DNA from: Streptomyces sp. NBC_00663
Lineage (GTDB): Bacteria > Actinomycetota > Actinomycetes > Streptomycetales > Streptomycetaceae
Assembly (NCBI RefSeq): GCF_036226885.1
Contig: NZ_CP109027.1
Location: 9,176,001-9,240,000 of the forward strand
DNA length: 64,000 nucleotides
Direction: 5' to 3'
Shown: one piece after another, positions 8,768-19,283 of the stretch
Numbering within the stretch: position 1 is the stretch's first letter
Layout: the number at the start of each line of letters is the position of its first letter
Translations under genes and position numbers: made by a program
The notes under the pieces: generated by a model
What the model saw: only the letters and a program-made list of their open reading frames with translations
What the model was told of the DNA's origin: nothing
The model's database searches: none

Positions 8768-9937
8768 ATGCGCTTCCGCCACCCCGACGGCTCCGTCGTC
8801 CACCTCGCCTACTGCACCAACGTCCATCCCGCCGAGACCCTCGACGGCGTCCTCGCCCAACTGCGCGACCACTGCGAGCCGGTCCGCAGATGCCTGGGCC
8901 GCGACCGCCTCGGCATCGGCCTGTGGCTGGCCAAGGGCGCGGCACACACGCTGATCACCGACCCGGTGGCCCTGCGGGGCCTGCGCGCCGAACTGGACCG
9001 GCGCGGGCTGGAAGTGGTGACGCTGAACGGCTTCCCCTACGACGGGTTCGGCGCCGAACAGGTCAAGTACCGCGTCTACACACCGGACTGGGCCGACCCC
9101 GAACGCCTCGCGTACACCGCCGACCTGGCCCGGCTGCTGACCGCGCTGCTGCCGGACGACGTCACCGAAGGGACCATCTCCACCCTTCCGCTCGGCTGGC
9201 GCACCGGCTTCGACGCGCACGCCGCCGCCACCGCCCGCGCGGCGCTGACCACGCTGTCGGGCCAGCTCGACGCGCTGGAGGAGCTGACCGGCAACTCGAT
9301 CCGTATCGCGCTCGAACCGGAGCCCGGGTGCACGGTGGAGACCACCGCGGACGCGATCGGACCGCTCACGGCGCTGCCCGGCGACCGCATCGGCGTCTGT
9401 GTCGACACGTGCCACCTCGCCACGTCCTTCGAGGACCCGGCCACGGCCCTGACCGCGCTCGGGGCGGCCGGCGTCGGCATCCCCAAGGCACAGCTGTCGG
9501 CGGCCCTGCACGCCGAGGAACCCGGCAGGCCGGAGGTCCGTGACGCCCTCGCCGCCTTCGCCGAACCCCGCTTCCTGCACCAGACCCGCACCCTCACACC
9601 CGGCGGCCTGCGCGGCACCGACGACCTCGGCGAGGCACTCGCCGGCGAGTCCCTGCCCGACACCACACCCTGGCGCGCCCACTTCCACGTCCCCCTGCAC
9701 GCCCCGCCCGCCCCACCGCTGACCTCCACCCTGCCGGTCCTCCAGGAGGCCCTGGCCCTGCTGGTGGGAGGCGTGGAGCCACGCACCCGTCACCTCGAAG
9801 TGGAGACCTACACCTGGCAGGCCCTGCCGCCCGAGCTGCGCCCCCGCACCAGAACCCAGCTCGTCGACGGCATCGCCGCCGAACTCACCCTCGCCCGCGA
9901 CCTGTTGACCGACCTCGGCCTGAAGGAACTCCCATGA
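8768..9937 (+). CDS. eboE: Metabolite traffic protein EboE (TIM barrel)
   Basis: A 389-residue protein matching EboE. It opens 'VVHLAYCTNVHPAETLDGVL', a hallmark of this family, and continues with 'GIGLWLAKGAA', 'VVTLNGFPYDGFG', 'YTPDWADPERLAYT', 'IALEPEPGCTVETT', 'GVCVDTCHLATSFE' and 'HFHVPLH'. The fold is a xylose-isomerase-like barrel, with metal ligands likely in the Glu, Asp and His of those strands. It starts 3 bp after eboB and overlaps the next gene by 4 bp. In ebo clusters EboE is required for periplasmic delivery of a precursor; whether it is an enzyme or a binding protein is not settled. Confidence 0.9.
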   Translation: MRFRHPDGSVVHLAYCTNVHPAETLDGVLAQLRDHCEPVRRCLGRDRLGIGLWLAKGAAHTLITDPVALRGLRAELDRRGLEVVTLNGFPYDGFGAEQVKYRVYTPDWADPERLAYTADLARLLTALLPDDVTEGTISTLPLGWRTGFDAHAAATARAALTTLSGQLDALEELTGNSIRIALEPEPGCTVETTADAIGPLTALPGDRIGVCVDTCHLATSFEDPATALTALGAAGVGIPKAQLSAALHAEEPGRPEVRDALAAFAEPRFLHQTRTLTPGGLRGTDDLGEALAGESLPDTTPWRAHFHVPLHAPPAPPLTSTLPVLQEALALLVGGVEPRTRHLEVETYTWQALPPELRPRTRTQLVDGIAAELTLARDLLTDLGLKELP

Positions 9938-11316
9938 GCAGCCGCCCGACTCCGCTCCTGGTCCTCGACGTGGTCGGCCTCACCCCCCGTCTCCTCGACC
10001 ACATGCCCCGGCTCAAGGCGCTGGCCGGCTCCGGCTCGCAGGCCCATCTGTCCACGGTCCTCCCGGCCGTGACCTGTACCGCCCAGTCCACCTTCCTCAC
10101 CGGCGCGCTGCCCGCCGAGCACGGCATCGTCGGCAACGGCTGGTACTTCCGCGAGCTCGGCGACGTACTGCTGTGGCGTCAGCACAACGGACTGGTCGCC
10201 GGCGACAAGCTCTGGGACGCCGCCCGCCGCGCCCACCCCGGCTACACGGTCGCCAACATCTGCTGGTGGTACGCCATGGGCGCCGACACCGACTTCACCG
10301 TCACCCCCCGGCCGGTCTACTACGCCGACGGCCGCAAGGAACCCGACTGCTACACCCGCCCACCGTCCCTGCACGACGAACTCACCGAGAAACTCGGCAC
10401 CTTCCCCCTCTTCCACTTCTGGGGACCGGGCGCGGACATCGTCTCCAGCCAGTGGATCGCCGACGCCACCCGCCACATCATGGCCACCCGTCGGCCGGAC
10501 CTGACCCTCTGCTACCTTCCGCATCTCGACTACGACCTGCAACGCTTCGGCCCCGACGACCCCCGCTCGCATCGGGCCGCCGCCGAACTCGACGCCGTCA
10601 TCGGCCCCTTGCTCGACGACGCCCATGCCGAGGGCCGCACGGTCGTGGCCCTGTCCGAGTACGGCATCACCCGCGTCAGCCGCCCGGTCGACATCAACCG
10701 CGCCCTGCGCCGCGCCGGCCTCCTTGAGGTGCACACCCAGGACGGCATGGAGTACCTCGACCCGATGGCCTCGCGCGCCTTCGCGGTCGCCGACCACCAG
10801 CTGGCGCACGTGTACGTCCGGCGGCCCGAGGATCTGGCGGCCACCCGCGAAGTGCTGGCGGACCTGCCGGGCATCGAGGAGATCCTCGACGACGAGGGCA
10901 AGAAGGCCAACGGGCTCGATCACCCGCGCTCCGGGGAGCTGGTCGCGGTCGCCGCGCCGGACGCCTGGTTCACGTACTACTACTGGCTCGACGACGCCCG
11001 CGCCCCCGACTTCGCCCGGCTCGTCGAGATCCACCGCAAACCCGGCTACGACCCCGTCGAGCTGTTCCTCGATCCCGAGGATCCCTACGTCCGCCTCAAG
11101 GCGGCCAAGGCGGTGGCCCGCAAGAAGCTCGGCATGCGCTACCGCATGGCGGTCGTCCCCCTTGATCCCGCACCCCTTCGCGGCAGCCACGGCCGCCGCC
11201 CCACGAGCGACGACGAAAGTCCGCTCGTCCTGGTCTCCACCCCCCGCGCAGTGTCCGGCCGCGTCGCGGCCACCGAAGTGAAATCCCTGCTGCTGCGGCT
11301 CGCCGGCCTCTCCTGA
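9934..11316 (+). CDS. eboF: Type I phosphodiesterase/nucleotide pyrophosphatase family protein, EboF-like
   Basis: A 460-residue alkaline-phosphatase-superfamily enzyme. It shows the first metal Asp in 'PLLVLDVVGL', the nucleophile Thr region 'VLPAVTCTAQSTFLTGALPAEHGIVGN', metal-binding 'LCYLPHLDYDLQRFGPD', 'VALSEYGI' and a late His in 'AVADHQLAHVYV'. No signal peptide is seen, so it should be cytoplasmic. It overlaps eboE by 4 bp and ends the coupled operon; a small GGCGGG-cga-CCCGCC hairpin (11317-11331) follows. An alkaline-phosphatase-type protein is the usual last member of ebo clusters. The likely job is removing phosphate or a nucleotide group from a pathway intermediate. The symbol is by synteny and is less certain than the others. 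Confidence 0.8.
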   Translation: MSSRPTPLLVLDVVGLTPRLLDHMPRLKALAGSGSQAHLSTVLPAVTCTAQSTFLTGALPAEHGIVGNGWYFRELGDVLLWRQHNGLVAGDKLWDAARRAHPGYTVANICWWYAMGADTDFTVTPRPVYYADGRKEPDCYTRPPSLHDELTEKLGTFPLFHFWGPGADIVSSQWIADATRHIMATRRPDLTLCYLPHLDYDLQRFGPDDPRSHRAAAELDAVIGPLLDDAHAEGRTVVALSEYGITRVSRPVDINRALRRAGLLEVHTQDGMEYLDPMASRAFAVADHQLAHVYVRRPEDLAATREVLADLPGIEEILDDEGKKANGLDHPRSGELVAVAAPDAWFTYYYWLDDARAPDFARLVEIHRKPGYDPVELFLDPEDPYVRLKAAKAVARKKLGMRYRMAVVPLDPAPLRGSHGRRPTSDDESPLVLVSTPRAVSGRVAATEVKSLLLRLAGLS

Positions 11317-11372
11317 GGCGGGCGACCCGCCAGGCATCCGCAGCACTCGCGACAACGAAAGAGAGAACCACT

Positions 11373-12536
11373 GTGACCGCGTTCAACGACGAAGCCGTCA
11401 CCGGCGACGCCCTGCGCCGCACCCTCGGCGTCAGCCGCCGCCGTTTCCTCAGCACCTGCACGGCCGTCTCCGCCGCCGCGATCGCCGCCCCGGTCTTCGG
11501 CGCCGCTCCCGCCCTGGCGCAGGACAGAGCCGAGGCCGCCGCCGCTGACCGGGGCCGTTCCGCGCTGGTCCCGCCGGACAAGCGGGGCATCATCCTCTAC
11601 ACCGTCCGTGACGCGGTCGGCCGTGACCCGCTCGCCTCCGACCTGCCCTCCGGGTTCCGTGAGGTGTTCCGGCAGCTGTCGCGGTTCGGCTACCGCCAGG
11701 TGGAGTTCGCCGGGTACGGCCAGCACGCCAACGCGCCCGGCGGCGCCGACCTGGGCACCGTCCAGGGCGCGAAGCTCCTGCGCTCCTGGCTCGACGAGTA
11801 CGGCCTGCGGGCACAGGGCAGCCACGGCTACATCCCGCCGTCCTGGCCGCTGACCACCTCCGACCTGGACACCTTCAAGCGCTTCCTGGAGGTGTCCAAC
11901 ATCCTCGGCATGGAACACATGGGGACCGGCGCCGACCCCACCAACACCCCCTACCGGGCCGACTGGGACGTCGCCGCGGAGAAGTGGAACACCCTGGGCG
12001 GCATCGCCCGCCGTGAGGGCATCAAGCTGTACACACACAACCACGACGCGGCCTACGACTTCCTGCTCGACGGCGGCCCGCTCGACGACCAGGGCAAGCC
12101 CACCCGCAGCTCCGGCATCCGGAAGCTGGAGTACTTCCTGAAGGTGACGGACCGCAAGAACGTCTATCTGGAGCTGGACGTCTTCTGGGCACACGTGGCC
12201 CAGTACAAGTTCCACACGTACACCGCCCACGACGGCTCGCGACGCGAGGACGTCTTCGACCCGGCCGCCCTCGTGGTCCGCAACACCAACCGCTTCCCGC
12301 TCTTCCACGCGAAGGACGGCGTGATCAACCTCCAGAGCGGCCTGGGCTACGACATGGTGCCGTTCGGCACAGGCGACATCGACTACCGGAAGTTCTTCAC
12401 CCGGGTGGGCGCGAAGAACTACCACAACCCGATGGTCGAGCAGGACAACGCACCGAGCACGACCGCCCCCGGCCAGTCCCTGGAGTTCGCCAAGGTCGGC
12501 TACGACAACCTCGCGGCCCTGCGCGCCTGCAACTGA
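11373..12536 (+). CDS. Tat-exported sugar isomerase-like TIM-barrel protein
   Basis: A 387-residue xylose-isomerase-like protein with a twin-arginine signal (SRRRFLS around residues 23-29) and a hydrophobic stretch ending in 'ALAQ', so it is secreted folded. The mature part has 'FRQLSRFGYRQVEFAGYG', 'GSHGYIPPSW', 'KLYTHNHDAAYDF', 'VYLELDVFWAHVAQY' and 'FPLFHAKDGV', the usual barrel positions for metal binding. The GTG start has GAAAGAGAG about 8 bp upstream. It lies 56 bp after the EboF-like gene and 38 bp before the secreted dehydrogenase, all on one strand. An extracytoplasmic isomerase-like protein right after an ebo module fits a metabolite processed outside the membrane; this is inference. 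Confidence 0.85.
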   Translation: MTAFNDEAVTGDALRRTLGVSRRRFLSTCTAVSAAAIAAPVFGAAPALAQDRAEAAAADRGRSALVPPDKRGIILYTVRDAVGRDPLASDLPSGFREVFRQLSRFGYRQVEFAGYGQHANAPGGADLGTVQGAKLLRSWLDEYGLRAQGSHGYIPPSWPLTTSDLDTFKRFLEVSNILGMEHMGTGADPTNTPYRADWDVAAEKWNTLGGIARREGIKLYTHNHDAAYDFLLDGGPLDDQGKPTRSSGIRKLEYFLKVTDRKNVYLELDVFWAHVAQYKFHTYTAHDGSRREDVFDPAALVVRNTNRFPLFHAKDGVINLQSGLGYDMVPFGTGDIDYRKFFTRVGAKNYHNPMVEQDNAPSTTAPGQSLEFAKVGYDNLAALRACN

Positions 12537-12574
12537 CGCCTTGTCACCCGCCAGTCAGATCAAAGGAGTTCTGC

Positions 12575-14695
12575 GTGCGTAACAGACGGATCGTCAGCCT
12601 CGTAGGGGCGGCCGCGCTGGCCGGAGCCGTCGGGCTGCTGCCCCTTCCCGCAGCCCAGGCCCACCCATCGGACCCCGTACCGCCGACATCGTCGGACTTC
12701 CAGAAGGTCACCCTCAACGACCGCCCGGGTGAGCCCATGGCCCTGGCCGTCCTGCCCGACCGGCGCGTGCTGCACACCGCCCGCACCGGAGAGGTCCGCA
12801 TCCACGACCCCAAGAGCGGCGTGAACTTCCTCGCCGCCGACATGAAGAAGAGCCCCGCCGGGCTCTACCAGCACGACGAGGAGGGCGTGCAGGGCATCGC
12901 CGTCGACCCGGCCTTCGCCAAGAACCACTGGGTCTACCTCTACTACTCGCCCCGCCTCGACACCCCCATGGACGACCCGGCCACCGCGGGTGTCAACGAA
13001 GGCGACGCGCCGCAGTTCGGCACGGCCGCGGACTTCGCCAAGTACAAGGGCGTCACCCGGCTTTCGCGGTTCAAGCTGGTGGGCAACAAGCTCGACTACG
13101 GCACCGAGCAGAAGATCCTCGACGTGCCGGCCGACCGCGGCATCTGCTGCCACGTCGGCGGCAAGATCGACTTCGATCACAAGGGCAACCTGTTCCTGTC
13201 GACCGGCGACGACTCCAACCCGTTCTCCTCCGACGGCTACGCCCCGCTCGACGACCGCGCCGACCGCAACCCCGCCTACGACGCGCGGCGCACCGCGGGC
13301 AACACCAACGACCTGCGCGGCAAGGTCCTGCGCATCAAGGTCAAGCAACGGGGCGGCTACGCGATACCCGACGGCAACCTGTTCGCCCCGGGCACGGCGA
13401 AGACCCGCCCCGAGATCTACGCCATGGGCCTGCGCAACCCGTTCCGCTTCGGCGTGGACGAGAAGACCGGCGAGGTCTACGTCGGCGACTACTCGCCCGA
13501 CGCCAACACCGCCAACCCGAACCGCGGTCCCGCCGGCCAGGGCCGCTGGATGGTCATCGACCGCCCCGCCAACTACGGCTGGCCGTTCTGCGTGACCCAG
13601 GACATGCCGTACCAGGACTACGACTTCGCCACCCAGACCTCCAACGGCGCCTTCAACTGCGCCAAGCCGGTCAACGACTCGCGCCACAACACCGGCCGCA
13701 GCGAGCTGCCCCCGGTCGAGGACGCGGAGATCGTCTACGGCTACGGCGCCACCCCGGACTTCCCCGAGCTGGGCACGGGCGGCATCGGCCCCATGGGCGG
13801 CCCGGTGTACAGCTATGACAAGCACAACAAGGCCGCCAACCGCTGGCCCCAGTACTTCGACGGCAAGCCGCTCTTCTACGAGTGGACCCGCGACCAGATG
13901 AAGGCCATCACCCTCGGCAAGAACAACGAGGTCCAGAAGATCGAGGACGCGATCCCCGGGATCGTCACGGACGGCCCGATCGACGCCGAATTCGGCCCCG
14001 ACGGCGCGCTGTACGTCCTCGAATACGGCACCGGGTACTTTGCGGAACTGCCCGAGGCCCAGCTCTCCCGCATCGACTTCACCCGGGGCAACCGCACCCC
14101 GGAGCCCAAGGTCGCGGCCGACGTGGTCAACGGCACCAGCCCGCTGACGGTCCAGTTCTCCAGCACCGGCACCAAGGACGCCGACGGTGACGCCCTGCGC
14201 TACGCCTGGGACTTCGACGCCGACGGCACCGTGGACTCCAGGGAGGCGAACCCGACACACACCTTCGACAAGAACGGCGTCTACGACGCCACGCTGAAGG
14301 TCACCGACAGCACCGGCCGCTCGGCCTCCGCCTCGGTTCCCGTCGTGGTCGGCAACAAGGCGCCGGTCGTCTCCCTCACCACCGACCCCGCCCCGCACGG
14401 CGGCACGCCGTTCCACTGGGGTGACACGGTCACCTGGCAGGTCACCGTCACCGACGACCAGCCGGTGGACTGCGCCAAGGTCAGCGTCTCGTTCATCCTC
14501 GGCCATGACTCGCACGGCCACCCGCTGTCCACGAGCAACGGGTGCTCCGGCTCGTTCAAGACCTTCGTGGACGGCGGCCACTCCGGTTCGGACAACCTCA
14601 AGGCGGTCTTCAACGCCAGCTACACGGACACGCCCCCGGCCGGCCTGCCGTCCCTCACGGGCAGCGCCGAGGTCGCCCTGACACCGGCCGACTGA
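12575..14695 (+). CDS. Secreted PQQ-type sugar dehydrogenase (GSDH-like propeller) with PKD domain
   Basis: A 706-residue exported protein. An N-terminal signal peptide ends near 'AAQAHP'. Residues from about 40 to 500 are a GSDH/COG2133 six-bladed propeller, with 'EGVQGIAVDPAF', 'RGICCHVGGKIDFDHKGNL', 'FLSTGDDSNPF', 'EIYAMGLRNPFRFG' and 'NYGWPFC'. A PKD domain follows (about 507-595, 'DADGDALRYAWDFDADG'), then a C-terminal beta domain. Such proteins oxidise aldoses with PQQ or another cofactor outside the cell; no PQQ synthesis genes are visible here. GTG 12575 has AAAGGAG 6 bp upstream. It follows the Tat isomerase gene and is closed by a strong hairpin. Confidence 0.87.
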   Translation: MRNRRIVSLVGAAALAGAVGLLPLPAAQAHPSDPVPPTSSDFQKVTLNDRPGEPMALAVLPDRRVLHTARTGEVRIHDPKSGVNFLAADMKKSPAGLYQHDEEGVQGIAVDPAFAKNHWVYLYYSPRLDTPMDDPATAGVNEGDAPQFGTAADFAKYKGVTRLSRFKLVGNKLDYGTEQKILDVPADRGICCHVGGKIDFDHKGNLFLSTGDDSNPFSSDGYAPLDDRADRNPAYDARRTAGNTNDLRGKVLRIKVKQRGGYAIPDGNLFAPGTAKTRPEIYAMGLRNPFRFGVDEKTGEVYVGDYSPDANTANPNRGPAGQGRWMVIDRPANYGWPFCVTQDMPYQDYDFATQTSNGAFNCAKPVNDSRHNTGRSELPPVEDAEIVYGYGATPDFPELGTGGIGPMGGPVYSYDKHNKAANRWPQYFDGKPLFYEWTRDQMKAITLGKNNEVQKIEDAIPGIVTDGPIDAEFGPDGALYVLEYGTGYFAELPEAQLSRIDFTRGNRTPEPKVAADVVNGTSPLTVQFSSTGTKDADGDALRYAWDFDADGTVDSREANPTHTFDKNGVYDATLKVTDSTGRSASASVPVVVGNKAPVVSLTTDPAPHGGTPFHWGDTVTWQVTVTDDQPVDCAKVSVSFILGHDSHGHPLSTSNGCSGSFKTFVDGGHSGSDNLKAVFNASYTDTPPAGLPSLTGSAEVALTPAD

Positions 14696-14712
14696 CCCCC
14701 ACCGCCCACACC

Positions 14713-14747
14713 GTGGCGGGGCGCCACCCTCTGGGGCGCCCCGCCAC
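14713..14747. terminator. Strong hairpin terminator between convergent genes
   Basis: A perfect 13-bp inverted repeat, GTGGCGGGGCGCC at 14713-14725 and GGCGCCCCGCCAC at 14735-14747, with a 9-base loop. It starts 18 bp after the dehydrogenase stop. There is no clear U-tract, as is usual in streptomycetes. It could also stop leftward transcription from the fdhF-type gene. Confidence 0.85.
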
Positions 14748-15035
14748 GCACGCGCGCGGGGACCACGCCGTGCGGCCGAAGAGCGAAGCGATGTCCGACT
14801 GTGGACTCGGTCCGGACGGCCCGGACGGTGCACACGTGCCGCGGTGTCCCTCGTACGGTGGGCATGCGGCTCGCGGTCATCACCACCGTCCACCTCAAGG
14901 CGGGGGCCTGTCGCAGAGCCTGGCCCTCGGGCACCGTTCGGTGGACATCCGCCGGCAGGTCGACTCCCGCCGCGCGCGACTACGTCCTGCGGCGTAGTCG
15001 AACACCGGGCGGCCGGCGATCACCGCTCGCCCACC
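14748..15035. other. Intergenic stretch after the terminator
   Basis: Roughly 290 bp between convergent genes. I see no gene that I can support. A short frame near 14863 begins like many glycosyltransferases ('MRLAVITTVH') but does not continue as one. Confidence 0.4.
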
Positions 15036-17351
<2,316 letters not shown>

Positions 17352-17483
17352 GCCCTTTCCGCCCTGTCCTGTCGCCCACTCTTCGCCCGTACGTCGGGCC
17401 AGGTCAAAGCGGTAGTTCCGATCACCTGAGAGGCGTCACCGATCACCGCCGCCGCCGAGGAGACCGGCGCCGGGGGCGGGAAC

Positions 17484-18419
17484 GTGGATCATTGGAGGGT
17501 GCTGCTGCGCCAACTCGAATACCTCGTCGCCCTCGCCCGCGCCCGCCACTTCGCGAGGGCGGCCCAGGCCTGCTACGTCTCCCAGCCGACCCTGTCCGAG
17601 GGCATCCGGAAACTGGAGGACGAACTCGGCGTCCCCCTGGTCCAACGGGGCCGCCGTTTCGAGGGGTTCACCCCGGAAGGCGAACGGGTCGTCATGTGGG
17701 CGCGGCGCATCCTCGCCGACCGGGACGCGATGCGGGGCGAGCTCCAGGCCCTGCGGGCCGGTCTTAGCGGGCGGCTGCGCATCGGCACCGTGCCCACCGC
17801 CGCCACGGCGGTCGCGCTGCTGACCCAGCCGTTCTGCGCCGCCAACCCCCTCGCCACGGTGCAGGTCTTCGCCGACCTGCGGTCCGAGGACATCGTCAAC
17901 CGGCTCAGGGCCTACGAACTCGACGCCGCCGTGACCTACCACAGCACCGTCGTCGACCATGGCTTCACATTCGTCCCGCTGTACCAGGAGCGGTACGTCC
18001 TGCTGATCCAGCGCTCCGCTCCCGAGTCGGGGCCCGCGGAGATCGCATGGGAGGAGGCGGCGCACTACCCGCTCTGTCTGTTGCACCCCGGAATGCAGGG
18101 GCGTCAGGTCATCGATGCGGCCTTCGAGTCGGTGGGCGTCTCGGTGACCCCGCGAGTGGAGACCGACTCGATCGCCTCCCTGTTCGCGCAGGTCAGGGCC
18201 GGTCAGTGGGCGAGCGTCGTCCCGCACGCCTGGCTGCATGTCTTCGGCGTCCCGCCCGGCATGCACGCCGTCCCGCTCGTCGACCCGGTACGCACCGAGC
18301 AGATGGGCCTGGTCCTGCCCGCCCGCGAGCCGCTCTCCCCGCTCGGCCAGGCCCTCCTCGACGTCACGGACCGCACGGTCGTCGCAACGACGCTGGAAGG
18401 CCTCCCCGGCGCCCACTGA
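17484..18419 (+). CDS. LysR-family transcriptional regulator
   Basis: A 311-residue regulator with a winged HTH at residues about 8-65 ('LEYLVALARARHFARAAQACYVSQPTLSEGIRKLEDELGVPLVQRG', typical of LysR) and a C-terminal effector-binding domain with 'LRIGTVPTAATAVALLT'. The start may be GTG 17484 or the in-frame GTG at 17499, which would give the more usual 'LLRQLEYLVALA' opening. It is transcribed away from the FdhF/YdeP gene across a short shared promoter region and is the likely controller of that gene. In related actinomycetes this pairing is common. Confidence 0.88.
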   Translation: MDHWRVLLRQLEYLVALARARHFARAAQACYVSQPTLSEGIRKLEDELGVPLVQRGRRFEGFTPEGERVVMWARRILADRDAMRGELQALRAGLSGRLRIGTVPTAATAVALLTQPFCAANPLATVQVFADLRSEDIVNRLRAYELDAAVTYHSTVVDHGFTFVPLYQERYVLLIQRSAPESGPAEIAWEEAAHYPLCLLHPGMQGRQVIDAAFESVGVSVTPRVETDSIASLFAQVRAGQWASVVPHAWLHVFGVPPGMHAVPLVDPVRTEQMGLVLPAREPLSPLGQALLDVTDRTVVATTLEGLPGAH

Positions 18420-18559
18420 GCGGGAGCGCCGCCGGCGGCCATCCGAGGGCCCGGAAAACGGCGACCGCCGTCCTTGATCGTGAACACGGACACGAAGGGT
18501 TTGCCGTAGGAGTGTCCGGCGTGCCCGTGCACGGCGCACTCCAGGACGACCACCGACCT

Positions 18560-19008
18560 GTCGGTGTCGTGATGGAGCGCCTCGTTGGGCGGCTACTCGA
18601 AGCGGTCGTACGGATCTCCGGGCGGCCGGTGGTGCGGGCCCGCGCCTGGTATCTCGCCGCGCTCGACACCGGCGCGGTGGCGGGCGGCCCCGAGGAGCGG
18701 CTCACCCCGCCCGAGTCACTCGCCTCATGGCCCATGGCGGAGGTCTGGCCCGGCGGCTATATCGCGTCCCTCGATGTCCCCCCATCGCCCCGCCTCGTCC
18801 GGGTCGTACGGCCGCCTGGATGTTCCCCAACGTCGACCTGACCGTCCACCTGCACCGGCAGCAGCGCGGCGCCTGGACCGGTCTGGACACCACGGTCACG
18901 TTCGGTCCGTCCGGGCAGGGCCTGACCAGCAGCGTCCTGCATGACCTCGACGGCTCGGTCGGCCGGGCGGAGCAGATCCTTACCGTCCGACCCTTGCCGG
19001 GCGGGTGA
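18560..19008 (+). pseudogene. Thioesterase-family protein remnant (frameshifted)
   Basis: Two adjacent frames together read as the C-terminal two-thirds of a TesB-like acyl-CoA thioesterase. The first (to about 18800) gives 'RLLEAVVRISGRPVVRARAWYLAAL' and 'WPGGYIASLDVPPSPRLVR'. The second (from about 18815) gives 'WMFPNVDLTVHLHRQQRGAW', then 'TGLDTTVTFGPSGQGLTSSV' and 'GRAEQILTVRP'. The frame change lies near 18800-18815, and the N-terminal domain that should carry the first hot-dog half is missing. No promoter or ribosome site is evident. I treat it as a decayed gene. Confidence 0.6.
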
Positions 19009-19283
19009 GGGCTGGAGTTCCTGGGGCGGGTCGGGACCGTCGCGTGTTCCGGTTCTGGCCCGCCACTTGGTGGGGAAGTCCCGCGGAACGGCGGCTTCGG
19101 AAACCGGGCCGGCGTTTCGCGCATGGTCGTACGCGCGTTCCGACACCACGACCGCCTCCACCGCGCGGAGACCCTGCTGGGCCGGCCGCTGAGCACCACC
19201 GAGGGCCGCCCGCGACGGCACTCCGCCCTGACCACCCGGCGCCTGGCACGTGGCTGAGGCCGGGACGTCCGCCGCTCTCGCGG

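Noticed and set aside
11317..11331. Small hairpin after the EboF-like gene as a terminator
   Set aside because: Only 6 bp with a 3-base loop, and the downstream genes continue on the same strand, so termination is doubtful.
14863..14940. Possible glycosyltransferase start 'MRLAVITTVH'
   Set aside because: The similarity ends after about 12 residues and no other part of the family is visible.
19124..19257. Possible PucR-like HTH tail
   Set aside because: Only about 20 residues look similar; too short to call as a gene or pseudogene.
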